64,000 nucleotides of DNA. Origin: Mannheimia cairinae (lineage in GTDB: Bacteria; Pseudomonadota; Gammaproteobacteria; Enterobacterales; Pasteurellaceae). A model generated the notes under the pieces. That model did not search any database. It worked only from the letters and a program-made list of their open reading frames with translations, and was not told the origin of the DNA. Shown here in pieces: positions 51,811 to 58,737 of the stretch (position 1 is its first letter; each line of letters begins with the position of its first letter). Both the position numbers and the translations under genes were made by a program. The stretch covers positions 62,001 to 126,000 of the forward strand of contig NZ_JAQSJE010000001.1 in NCBI RefSeq assembly GCF_028649535.1. Reading direction: 5' to 3'.

Positions 51811-51876
51811 CTATGAGTTTGTTTCTATTACGAACAACCTTAGTAGGGTTGTTCGGGCTTCAACTACTGCTCATAG
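51811..51876 (-). promoter_or_regulatory. RBS-sequestering leader of the antirepressor-like gene
   Basis: On the transcript CTATGAG (51870-51876) can pair with CTCATAG (51811-51817), which runs into the GGGGC ribosome-binding site; a strong hairpin CGAACAACC/GGTTGTTCG (51831-51855) lies between. Confidence 0.55.
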
Positions 51877-51932
51877 ACAGCGGAGCTTATTTCCGTGAGG
51901 TATTGTATTAGGCTCTCTAGACCCGAACATTG

Positions 51933-51954
51933 AAATCCTCAGATCTGAGGATTT
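51933..51954. repeat. perfect 22-base palindrome
   Basis: AAATCCTCAGA followed by its exact reverse complement, between the c4-like RNA and the antirepressor leader; possible operator or hairpin. Confidence 0.6.
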
Positions 51955-51969
51955 GTAAATTTTAGGCAT

Positions 51970-52024
51970 AAAAAAACCGCTATGCTTTCGGGTGCGGATA
52001 ACCGCTATGAGTTTGTAGTGCGGT
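51970..52024 (-). ncRNA. c4-like antisense RNA controlling the antirepressor gene
   Basis: Two consecutive stems: AACCGC-ACTACAAACTCATA-GCGGTT and CCGC-ACCCGAAAGCATA-GCGG followed by TTTTTTT. This matches what I recall of the c4 RNA motif of phages (a TTATCCGCACC..GAAAG core between two stems), located just upstream of ant genes. A promoter fits: TTGACA (52050-52055 reversed), 18 bases, TAAGAT. The ACAAACTCATAG loop is complementary, with bulges, to the antirepressor leader. Confidence 0.65.
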
Positions 52025-52025
52025 T

Positions 52026-52055
52026 ATCTTAATCCGTGTTAGCGGCTTTTGTCAA
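52026..52055 (-). promoter_or_regulatory. promoter of the c4-like RNA / antirepressor transcript
   Basis: TTGACA, 18 bases, TAAGAT on the reverse strand. Confidence 0.65.
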
Positions 52056-52283
52056 ATACATATTATTTTTATGCTTTTTAAGAACTAATTTTAGTTTATT
52101 TTAGTCTAAATAAAATCAACGTATTGCAAAATGATTTGGGGGCGTTTTTAGTTATATATTAAATATCTATTGTATCACGCTAATATATTTCTTTTCCTTG
52201 AGAGAAGAGTTTCTTTTTTATCAGGCTTCTATTATAATCCTCACCTATTTTAATTCATCTTTCTATCAAGGATAACTATAATA

Positions 52284-52982
52284 ATGGGATATTCGTGGCA
52301 TACTGAGCAACATTATTCAAATCGTAACAATTGGCTTCGAGCTGGCGTGCTTGGTGCTAATGATGGGTTGATTTCTGTCGCTAGTTTATTAATGGGATTA
52401 GCAGCTGCAAATCCAGAATGGCATACATTATTAGTTACAGGCGTCGCTGCAATAGTTGGCGGTGCTATTTCTATGGCAGCAGGCGAATATGTTTCTGTAT
52501 CTAGTCAGGCAGATACAGAACAAGCTGATTTAAAAAAAGAAGCAGATGAGCTTGAAAAAAATCCAGAGTTAGAATTGGATGAGCTAACAAAAATTTATCA
52601 AGATCGTGGTGTAGATCCTAAAACTGCTAGAGCAGTTGCGGAGCAACTGACTGCAAATGATGCTCTTGCAGCGCATGCTCGAGATGAACTTGGTATCAGT
52701 GAGGTGATTGAAACTAATGCTCTAGAAGCTGCGGGTGCATCAGCATTAGCATTCTGTGGTGGTGCAGCATTGCCTTTAATTGTTATATTACTTTTCCCTC
52801 AGTCTCTGATATTGTGGGCACTTGGTATAAGTACTCTAATAGGATTGGCCTTACTCGGTTTTCTTTCTGCAAAATTAGGTGGAGCACCAGTACAACCAGC
52901 GATCATTCGTGTAGTTATATGGGGAATTATTGCCTTAACAGTAACAGGAATGATTGGAAAATCATTCGGAGTCGTTGCATAA
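52284..52982 (+). CDS. VIT/CCC1-family iron/manganese transporter (prophage cargo)
   Basis: 232 residues, five predicted membrane helices. NWLRAGVLGANDGLISVASLLMGLAAA and GAISMAAGEYVSVSSQADTEQADLKKE are the VIT1/CCC1 signatures, with the acidic cytosolic metal-binding helix region that follows (ELEKNPELELDELTKIYQDRGVDPKTARAVAEQLTANDALAAHARDELG). Family members move Fe2+ or Mn2+ out of the cytosol. It reads against the surrounding phage genes and has its own AAGGATAAC ribosome-binding site, so it is probably a lysogenic-conversion gene. Confidence 0.88.
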   Translation: MGYSWHTEQHYSNRNNWLRAGVLGANDGLISVASLLMGLAAANPEWHTLLVTGVAAIVGGAISMAAGEYVSVSSQADTEQADLKKEADELEKNPELELDELTKIYQDRGVDPKTARAVAEQLTANDALAAHARDELGISEVIETNALEAAGASALAFCGGAALPLIVILLFPQSLILWALGISTLIGLALLGFLSAKLGGAPVQPAIIRVVIWGIIALTVTGMIGKSFGVVA

Positions 52983-53321
52983 TTTAAAATTTTATTTTGG
53001 GGTTATAAAATACTCCTATTACCCATAAATTTTTCTTATGCCTGATAAAAAGCTCTCTGTAGAGGGCTGTTTATCTGTGTTTTATATTTTTTACAAAAAA
53101 GATGAAATAAAGCTTGTGTTAATGTCATAACCGTGTTCTAATGCTTTCCAGCTAGACAGCAGTTTAATAAAAGTTAGTTATTACAGTTCTTCCTCTTTAC
53201 AAGTTCTAAATTTGTTCCTTGAAGTTTCTCTTAATACCAATCTCGATTTAAGTTCACGTTATTAGCATTAACGCTTGATTCAAGCACACAAATTTAAAAT
53301 TTAAAAAATAAGGAAGACAAC
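52983..53321 (+). other. gene-free leader region of the cold-shock gene
   Basis: 339 bases, AT-rich, no ORF with a ribosome-binding site. The last part is the likely long 5' leader usual for csp genes. No cold-box sequence could be identified. Confidence 0.4.
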
Positions 53322-53531
53322 ATGTCTAAATTAAATGGCTTAGTAAAATGGTTTAACTCTGATAAAGGTTTTGGTTTCATCACTCCGTCAAATGGTGGAA
53401 AAGACCTTTTCGTTCATTTCTCTGGCATTATGGGAAATAACTATCGCAGTTTAAATGAAGGCGATAAAGTTGAGTACAATGTACAAGACTCACAACGTGG
53501 ACCTTCAGCAGTAGATGTAGCAGTTATTTAG
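53322..53531 (+). CDS. cold-shock protein (CspA family)
   Basis: 69 residues, one cold-shock domain: LNGLVKWFNSDKGFGFITPSNGGKDLFVHFSGIMGNNYRSLNEGDKVEYNVQDSQRGPSAVDV with RNP1 (KGFGFI) and RNP2 (LFVHF). RNA chaperone. AAGGAAG precedes the ATG. It lies in the prophage, on the same strand as the VIT gene, and ends in a clear terminator, so both may be an added cargo block. Confidence 0.93.
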   Translation: MSKLNGLVKWFNSDKGFGFITPSNGGKDLFVHFSGIMGNNYRSLNEGDKVEYNVQDSQRGPSAVDVAVI

Positions 53532-53554
53532 TTATAACGCTTACGTTTGCTTAG

Positions 53555-53577
53555 CCCCCTTTATAGGGGGGTTTTTA
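53555..53577 (+). terminator. terminator after the cold-shock gene
   Basis: CCCCCTTTATAGGGGGG followed by TTTTTA. Confidence 0.9.
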
Positions 53578-53611
53578 TTGCCTTATTTTAGGTAATACTC
53601 AGATTATCCTA

Positions 53612-54034
53612 CTATTTTTCTACCATCCTTTTACCAGTTAAAAACTCCAATACCTCTACAGCCTGCCCTTTTGTTTCAAATTCCAAATCAAGTCGCCAAA
53701 TAGAGTTTTTATCAAGATGTGATTCGGGGTAAATACTATCTGTTAATGGCTTGGGTAAAGCTTTTACATTATCTGATAAATGGCGAGTATAAATTCCACC
53801 CCCTAAGATTGCATAGCCTGCAATATCTTGATAGTTGTCTTCATAATTCGCACCGTCATTTAAGATTCTAGCAATTTTGAATAACATCATCTCGACTGAT
53901 ACCTGCTTTTGCCACGTTAATTTTTCGACGTGTTTATCGCTCACTTTGCGTAAACCTCCGTAGATTTCGCAAAAGCTATCATAACTTCCGTGTTGTTGTT
54001 CACGTTCATCTAAAATATTTTGGATTGTTTTCAT
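53612..54034 (-). CDS. phage protein with a DUF6378-like domain
   Basis: 140 residues. ILDEREQQHGSYDSFCEIYGGL..QVSVEMMLFKIARILNDGANYEDNYQDIAGYAILGG is the pattern of DUF6378 phage proteins (R-E-x-x-H-G, K-I-A-R-I, D-x-x-D-I-A-G-Y), helical and resembling MazG-like folds. Biochemical role not known. Last gene of the leftward recombination group before the cargo. Confidence 0.75.
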   Translation of the reverse strand: MKTIQNILDEREQQHGSYDSFCEIYGGLRKVSDKHVEKLTWQKQVSVEMMLFKIARILNDGANYEDNYQDIAGYAILGGGIYTRHLSDNVKALPKPLTDSIYPESHLDKNSIWRLDLEFETKGQAVEVLEFLTGKRMVEK

Positions 54035-54055
54035 TGTTAAACTTCCTAAAAAATA

Positions 54056-54080
54056 ACCGCTTGGTTGAATACAAGCGGTC
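54056..54080 (-). terminator. uptake-signal hairpin upstream of the DUF6378-like gene
   Basis: ACCGCTTGTATTC..AAGCGGT followed by TATTTTTT on the reverse strand. Confidence 0.6.
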
Positions 54081-54146
54081 TATTTTCATCAAAAACTTAC
54101 AAGTAAACTTATAAGCTAACTAGGGTTGTCGGATTTTTGATAATAA

Positions 54147-54166
54147 AAAAGCTCCTTACGAGACTT
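54147..54166 (-). terminator. terminator after the AP2-domain gene
   Basis: AAAGTCTC-GTAAG-GAGCTTTT, directly after the stop. Confidence 0.6.
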
Positions 54167-54168
54167 TA

Positions 54169-54996
54169 TTAAAATTTTAATGCTGCTTTTAGTCCTTTTA
54201 CTGCGTTATCAAGCTCAGTTGATGCATCCAGCATTTGCTCTAATAGGCGGTCATATTTCCCCTTAGCTTGACAAACATTCAAAATTAACGGATTGAGTGT
54301 TTTTCGAATTTGATCACCGCTGGCAATCTCTTTTTTCTTTACCTCGGACATTTCTAATAGCTGTTTAGCTAATAATTCTAATTCTTCCGGTGTTTTAGCC
54401 GTTAAATCTTTTGCATCTTTCATTGCATTTTCCTCTTTTTGTTGGATTTGCTGAGCTTTATGCTCAGCAATTTGTTTGTAACCGTGTTTATATGCCACTA
54501 TGGCAAGTTGAGGCACTTGTTTTTTATTTGCAATACTAATCCCTCCTACTTTTTCTAGATGGAACAGAATTTGCTCAATTTCTCGTGATGTAAACTTGCG
54601 ATGATTTAGCTCCTTATTTTGCAATCGAACAAATTCGGTAAAACTTCCTCGCTTTGATGGACGTTTATAAAGCCAATCTACAAATAACAGAGCGATACAA
54701 CAGAGATACTGATCATTTAGCCCAGCATCATTTAATGCACCGATGTCAAACAATCCTAAACCTTTATTTGTCATTGCTGATTTACCTCTTATCTTTATTA
54801 TTTCTCTATCGTAGATTTCAGCACATTCGTGAGCTGAGTTACTCCGGCCTAAATAAATACAATGCTGCCGTCCATTTATTGTTACTTTTACACTAGCCTC
54901 AAAACAAGGATTATTTACCCCTTTATGCTGGAGAAAATGAACGCCTTTAAAGCCAGTTTTGCCAATAAAATTACGCTCCCGTGAAGATAATTTCAT
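54169..54996 (-). CDS. phage protein with an AP2-type DNA-binding domain
   Basis: 275 residues. Residues 15-70 (GFKGVHFLQHKGVNNPCFEASVKVTINGRQHCIYLGRSNSAHECAEIYDREIIKIRGKSAMTN) form an AP2-like three-strand fold, as in phage and plant AP2 proteins. The middle is helical and the end is a Lys/Glu coiled coil. DNA binding is likely; target unknown. Confidence 0.75.
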   Translation of the reverse strand: MKLSSRERNFIGKTGFKGVHFLQHKGVNNPCFEASVKVTINGRQHCIYLGRSNSAHECAEIYDREIIKIRGKSAMTNKGLGLFDIGALNDAGLNDQYLCCIALLFVDWLYKRPSKRGSFTEFVRLQNKELNHRKFTSREIEQILFHLEKVGGISIANKKQVPQLAIVAYKHGYKQIAEHKAQQIQQKEENAMKDAKDLTAKTPEELELLAKQLLEMSEVKKKEIASGDQIRKTLNPLILNVCQAKGKYDRLLEQMLDASTELDNAVKGLKAALKF

Positions 54997-55055
54997 ACTA
55001 TTACCCCTTTAATTTTGAATTTCGTTAAATTTCAAAAACTCAAGTTATATGGATT

Positions 55056-55514
55056 TCAGAACGGAATATCATCATCAAAATCTCGTGATTCTGAATCCGT
55101 CATTACTTGGTTATAGGGATTGCTTGGCGGTGGATTGCCTGGCGGCTCGGTCGCCCAATTATTGTTGCTGTTACCACCGTTCGGGCTACCTAGCATTTTT
55201 AACTGGTCGGCGATGATTTCGGTTGTCCAGCGGTCTGTGCCGTCTTGGGCTTGCCATTTGCGAGTACGTAGCTTACCTTCAACATAGACTTGTGAACCTT
55301 TTTTCAGGTATTTGCCGATAATGTCAGCTAAATTCCGAAAGGCGATAATGCTATGCCACTCCGTCGCTTGCTTTTTTTCGCCCGATACTTTATCCGTCCA
55401 TTCGGTCGAAGTTGCTACGCTGATTTTGGCGGTTGAGTCGCCGTTTGGCATTGTTCGCATTTCAGGATCGCTACCTAATCTGCCGACGATGATTGCTTTG
55501 TTTACACCTGCCAT
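55056..55514 (-). CDS. ssb: single-stranded DNA-binding protein
   Basis: 152 residues: OB fold MAGVNKAIIVGRLGSDPEMRTMPNGDSTAKISVATSTEWTDKVSGEKKQATEWHSIIAFRNLADIIGKYLKKGSQVYVEGKLRTRKWQ, a Gly/Asn/Pro linker, and the conserved acidic tip DDDIPF. Phage copy; next to the Sak4-like gene. Confidence 0.96.
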   Translation of the reverse strand: MAGVNKAIIVGRLGSDPEMRTMPNGDSTAKISVATSTEWTDKVSGEKKQATEWHSIIAFRNLADIIGKYLKKGSQVYVEGKLRTRKWQAQDGTDRWTTEIIADQLKMLGSPNGGNSNNNWATEPPGNPPPSNPYNQVMTDSESRDFDDDIPF

Positions 55515-55516
55515 AA

Positions 55517-56410
55517 TTAGCCCTCTTGATTATTGATATTGAGTTTACGCACTTCGATAGCTTGAATTAGCTCCGATAACAGTTGAGGATATTCAACGAA
55601 TTTTTCATCCACATATTTACGCATTTCTTCAATACGATCATTGGTATCTGCTTCGTTAATCTTTTCAAGCATTTTATCTTTGTGAGCTTCTGCTTTTTTC
55701 AAAAGTTCCAGCTCAAAATCCACCCCACTTTCCAACCATTCCACGAGCTTTTGCCCTGTTTCAACAGATAGCTTGAACGGATTGCCGTTAGGTGGAAATA
55801 AGCCTGTACGGTCTTTGCTTGGTTGAGCAAAATTACCGTCGTGGATTAAATCCAAGACGGTAGTAAATTCATACTCAATACCGTCATTTTGTTCCGCTTT
55901 CATTCCCAGCTTTTGAACCTGTTTGCGACCGTTTACTTCCGCTTGGGCTGTTTCAGTTTTGCTTCGCATCGTTACAATGATGTGAGCAGGGCAAGCAAGC
56001 AGATCATCAATTAAAGCACGATGGCGTGCTTTGGTTTCACTCCACGCACTCCACGTATTCCCTTTGAATTTTGCCTTGGCGATTTCGTCGTTTAACTCTA
56101 AACAACCGCCAGCCCCCGACCACTCGTGCGTGATACTGTCGATAATAATCACGTTAAAGCCATTATTTACGGCAAGTTGTACCGCTTGGCGGTAGCGTTC
56201 AGGTGTGTAAGGAGCGGAGAGTTCTAATACATCAAAATCGACGATGTCAGAATAAAGGGATGCACTCCCTTTTTCTGTGTCGATCACAGCAATTCTGCCG
56301 CCGATGCCTTTTGCTGTAAGTAATGCACCGTAAGTTTTTCCCGAACCGCTAGGACCAGTTAAAGCCAAGCGAAGTTTGGATTTTTTGCGTTCTGCTTTTT
56401 GGAATTGCAT
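55517..56410 (-). CDS. Sak4-like phage recombination ATPase
   Basis: 297 residues, RecA-like P-loop core: LRLALTGPSGSGKTYGALLTAKGI (Walker A near residue 23), AVIDTEKGSASLYSD, NVIIIDSITHEWSGAGG (Walker B) and HIIVTMRSKTE. The C-terminal third is helical. Such short RecA-like proteins anneal or exchange strands together with the neighbouring SSB. 2 bases separate it from ssb. Confidence 0.85.
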   Translation of the reverse strand: MQFQKAERKKSKLRLALTGPSGSGKTYGALLTAKGIGGRIAVIDTEKGSASLYSDIVDFDVLELSAPYTPERYRQAVQLAVNNGFNVIIIDSITHEWSGAGGCLELNDEIAKAKFKGNTWSAWSETKARHRALIDDLLACPAHIIVTMRSKTETAQAEVNGRKQVQKLGMKAEQNDGIEYEFTTVLDLIHDGNFAQPSKDRTGLFPPNGNPFKLSVETGQKLVEWLESGVDFELELLKKAEAHKDKMLEKINEADTNDRIEEMRKYVDEKFVEYPQLLSELIQAIEVRKLNINNQEG

Positions 56411-56415
56411 TGTGA

Positions 56416-57060
56416 TTACTCCGTAAAAGTCATTCGTTTGTAGATTTGGCGGACACGCTCAACATCTTTCGCACAGTATTCTGCTACTTCGGCAATTTTG
56501 CCGTCTTGGACGTATTGCCATACTTTTGAGCCGTCAATCTCGCCTTTTTGCTCAATGTCTAGCACTTTACACAGCTTGTCGAGCGACACCGTACCGCCGT
56601 AACCAGCCCATTCTGTCATTGTGTCGTAGATATTATTGCGACTGGTGGTGTAATAAGGTCTTACACCATTAATTACCGAGCGTTGGAAAATAAAGCGGTC
56701 ATCGAATTTAGTAATGTTATGCCCGATGAATTGTGGAGCGGTATTGCATTTATTCGCTTTTTCACGCAGGAAGTCGTTAAAACGTGCCAAAATATCTGCT
56801 TCACGGTCTGCTGATTGCCAATCTTCACGGTAGAATAGCACTGGCGGTTCGTCGTTGATTGCTACACCAATTACAGCAATTTCGCCAAAAGTGCCGTCTA
56901 GTGCGGTTTTCGCCACCGCTTCGCCTTTGTTCTGCTCAAACCATTTCGCAATGGTATCTTCACTTTTGTAATTTGCTGGTGGTTTCAGCGTTTCCGTTAC
57001 ATAGGCTTGGAAATCGGCGTTTTGAGTTGGGATTGTTTCGATGTCGATGTAAATTTTCAT
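56416..57060 (-). CDS. phage DnaQ-like 3'-5' exonuclease
   Basis: 214 residues from ATG 57060 (MKIYIDIETIPTQ), favoured because GAGGG precedes it and the DxE Exo I motif then starts at residue 6, as usual. Exo II IGHNITKFDDRFIFQ, Exo III YCAKDVERV. The frame stays open upstream to another ATG with AAGGAAT (57174), which would add 38 residues (MLDVDKQSEWEDPRTG..), so a longer form is possible. Forms a recombination module with the Sak4-like ATPase and SSB. Confidence 0.82.
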   Translation of the reverse strand: MKIYIDIETIPTQNADFQAYVTETLKPPANYKSEDTIAKWFEQNKGEAVAKTALDGTFGEIAVIGVAINDEPPVLFYREDWQSADREADILARFNDFLREKANKCNTAPQFIGHNITKFDDRFIFQRSVINGVRPYYTTSRNNIYDTMTEWAGYGGTVSLDKLCKVLDIEQKGEIDGSKVWQYVQDGKIAEVAEYCAKDVERVRQIYKRMTFTE

Positions 57061-57176
57061 TGTTTGCCCTCTTGTTTTGGCGTGGTTTAAGTAATCGGTG
57101 TTGGCTGGTAGCGTGGTGTACGCTGTGCCAGTTCGTGGGTCTTCCCATTCGCTTTGCTTATCAACGTCAAGCATTG

Positions 57177-57374
57177 TTATTCCTTGTAGAGTTTAATAGG
57201 TTTATCTCTGCCAACGTTGAACCGCTCAATTTTGCGGTTAATCAACATAATGGCGTTTTGGCGGCTATATTGTGGGTAGGTTTCGTGCTGTAATTTGCCG
57301 TCATAATAAAACTTGGCGACAAATCGTTTATCTACCTCAACAATCTCAACACCGGCATCAATTTTTCGTGCCAT
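57177..57374 (-). CDS. 65-residue phage protein of unknown function
   Basis: MARKIDAGVEIVEVDKRFVAKFYYDGKLQHETYPQYSRQNAIMLINRKIERFNVGRDKPIKLYKE. ATG 57374 follows GGAGGG; the frame is open further upstream but that part overlaps another gene. Looks like a small beta-rich protein; family not recognised. Confidence 0.65.
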   Translation of the reverse strand: MARKIDAGVEIVEVDKRFVAKFYYDGKLQHETYPQYSRQNAIMLINRKIERFNVGRDKPIKLYKE

Positions 57375-57543
57375 ATTTCCCTCCGCAGTATTGGTTGCCA
57401 CTGCTTTCCACTTGCCAAACGCCTTGATTTCGTTCGCATTTGTATCTTTCGAGCTGCACTTGATCTTCGTAATCCATTCGTCCGACAATGCCTAATATCA
57501 AAATTAGCAAGGCAAACGGAGCAAGTTGTTTCATTTTGTTCAT
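57358..57543 (-). CDS. small membrane-anchored or secreted phage protein
   Basis: 61 residues from ATG 57543 (GAGGAC before it): MNKMKQLAPFALLILILGIVGRMDYEDQVQLERYKCERNQGVWQVESSGNQYCGGKYGTKN. One hydrophobic helix at residues 6-21, then a polar tail with two cysteines. Its 3' end overlaps the next start by 17 bases. Function unknown. Confidence 0.6.
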   Translation of the reverse strand: MNKMKQLAPFALLILILGIVGRMDYEDQVQLERYKCERNQGVWQVESSGNQYCGGKYGTKN

Positions 57544-57690
57544 AGGATTGTCCTCTTGGGTAAAAAAGCCCACGTTTTACGGTGGGCAAATGGAGTGACT
57601 TGCGTCTAGTTGTGGGTATTTTGGAATAAGTACCTTTCTTTATACTTGTAAGGCTCAAGTCCTCTTGTGTGCGACCACATCGAGGAGTAC

Positions 57691-57729
57691 AATGTTCTCT
57701 GCGACCACAATTTAATCAAGGAGAACATT
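57691..57729 (+). promoter_or_regulatory. RBS-sequestering hairpin with a 7-codon leader ORF
   Basis: AATGTTCTC (57691-57699) is the exact complement of GAGAACATT (57721-57729), which holds the ribosome-binding site of the gene starting at 57730. A tiny ORF MFSATTI (57692-57715), with GAGGAG before it, starts inside the first arm. Confidence 0.55.
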
Positions 57730-57951
57730 ATGAGAAAATCAAGTGCAGATACCCTTGCTTTACTTTTAGCAAGAGATATTGCTAAAACATCAAGTGCTTC
57801 AACAGGATTGCCATTTATTTACCTAAATAAAGACTCCGCTGATAGCATTGCAGATTTTGTTGAAACGTTATCAAAACGCTTTGAAGCATTAGATGATATG
57901 GTTCATTTACCAACAATTATTAATGCTTATAAGAGTCAATCAGACAGATAG
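57730..57951 (+). CDS. 73-residue protein of unknown function, opposite to its phage neighbours
   Basis: MRKSSADTLALLLARDIAKTSSASTGLPFIYLNKDSADSIADFVETLSKRFEALDDMVHLPTIINAYKSQSDR. AAGGAGAA precedes ATG 57730. Soluble, mostly helical; family not recognised. It reads rightward inside a leftward operon and overlaps the end of the convergent small gene by 32 bases. Leader structure suggests translational control. Confidence 0.6.
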   Translation: MRKSSADTLALLLARDIAKTSSASTGLPFIYLNKDSADSIADFVETLSKRFEALDDMVHLPTIINAYKSQSDR

Positions 57952-58150
57952 CTTTGCAAGCTAATTTCGCTAATTCGTCAGGTGGGTAATCAGTATTTCT
58001 TGCCACACTTTCTAAAATAGCCTGTTTGATACGATTTTTATCGCTGCCAGACAGGCTACTCTCTACGACCTTTAATTCCAAATCTTTAGGGCTTCCTAGT
58101 TGCTCATTTAAAATAATAAATTTCGCAATTTCAAAATTTTTGTTTTTCAT
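57920..58150 (-). CDS. 76-residue phage protein of unknown function
   Basis: MKNKNFEIAKFIILNEQLGSPKDLELKVVESSLSGSDKNRIKQAILESVARNTDYPPDELAKLACKAICLIDSYKH; GAGGTAATT precedes the ATG. Helical and soluble. First clear gene downstream of the leftward early promoter. Confidence 0.55.
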   Translation of the reverse strand: MKNKNFEIAKFIILNEQLGSPKDLELKVVESSLSGSDKNRIKQAILESVARNTDYPPDELAKLACKAICLIDSYKH

Positions 58151-58168
58151 AATTACCTCGTGTTTAAA

Positions 58169-58282
58169 TTATTCCAAAACCCACTCATAATAGGCTTTGG
58201 AATAAATGCGTGTCTGCCCACGCCGTCGCCCGTCCGGCTTTTGCCATTCCGTCGGGTGCTGCTTGTATCCGTACTTACTCAA
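58169..58282 (-). CDS. possible 37-residue basic peptide at the head of the leftward operon
   Basis: From a TTG at 58282: MSKYGYKQHPTEWQKPDGRRRGQTRIYSKAYYEWVLE. Arg-rich centre and aromatic end. No good ribosome-binding site and a stop lies just upstream, so this is either a small gene with a poor start or the C-terminal end of a lost gene. Confidence 0.3.
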   Translation of the reverse strand: MSKYGYKQHPTEWQKPDGRRRGQTRIYSKAYYEWVLE

Positions 58283-58432
58283 ACTTGAGATAAGCGTGAT
58301 TGCTTAGGACTGATACCAGTGTTGCCTTTTCAGCTCTCCACACCTTGCGAGTGTGTTGCCTATGCCTTATTCCCTCTGTTGAATAAGTCGCCCAAGTTTA
58401 CTTGTCAGGGTCTAACCAACCTTGCTAAGTTA

Positions 58433-58447
58433 TAAAGTATTACTTTA
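58433..58447 (-). promoter_or_regulatory. boxB-like hairpin of a possible nut site
   Basis: TAAAGTATTACTTTA, a 15-base hairpin about 45 bases downstream of the boxA-like word. Confidence 0.35.
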
Positions 58448-58490
58448 CAACTGTCCGAGGTTGTTAATATTCGTTCGCACAAGCACCAAA

Positions 58491-58503
58491 TTTTTAAAGA
58501 GCA
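58491..58503 (-). promoter_or_regulatory. boxA-like antitermination signal in the leftward leader
   Basis: TGCTCTTTAAAAA on the reverse strand, against boxA consensus TGCTCTTTAACA, about 25 bases downstream of the leftward early promoter. Confidence 0.5.
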
Positions 58504-58531
58504 TTGAGCCGTAGCTCGTTTTGATGAATTA

Positions 58532-58560
58532 AGTTTAAGAAAACTTAAATTACAAGTCAA
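58532..58560 (-). promoter_or_regulatory. leftward early promoter (PL-like)
   Basis: TTGACT (58555-58560 reversed), exactly 17 bases, TAAACT (58532-58537 reversed). Operator copy TTTAAGAAAACTTAAA (58534-58549) covers the -10 and spacer. Confidence 0.7.
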
Positions 58561-58630
58561 TTAAAATTTAAGTTTATTTAATAAATATTTTTAAGATTTC
58601 TTAAATTTCAATTAGTTATGATTTCTTAAT
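58534..58630. promoter_or_regulatory. left operator cluster (OL)
   Basis: Two perfect TTTAAG-N4-CTTAAA copies at 58534-58549 and 58590-58605, and two weaker ones at 58567-58582 (TTTAAG..TTTAAT) and 58615-58630 (GTTATG..CTTAAT). Confidence 0.7.
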
Positions 58631-58737
58631 TGATTGTTTTTTAAACCATTAAAATATAATTATTGAGATTGCGAGCTTGATCACAGACCGGAAATCACGC
58701 TTTTGAGAAAATGAGAAAGAATTTCTATGGAGGTTAT

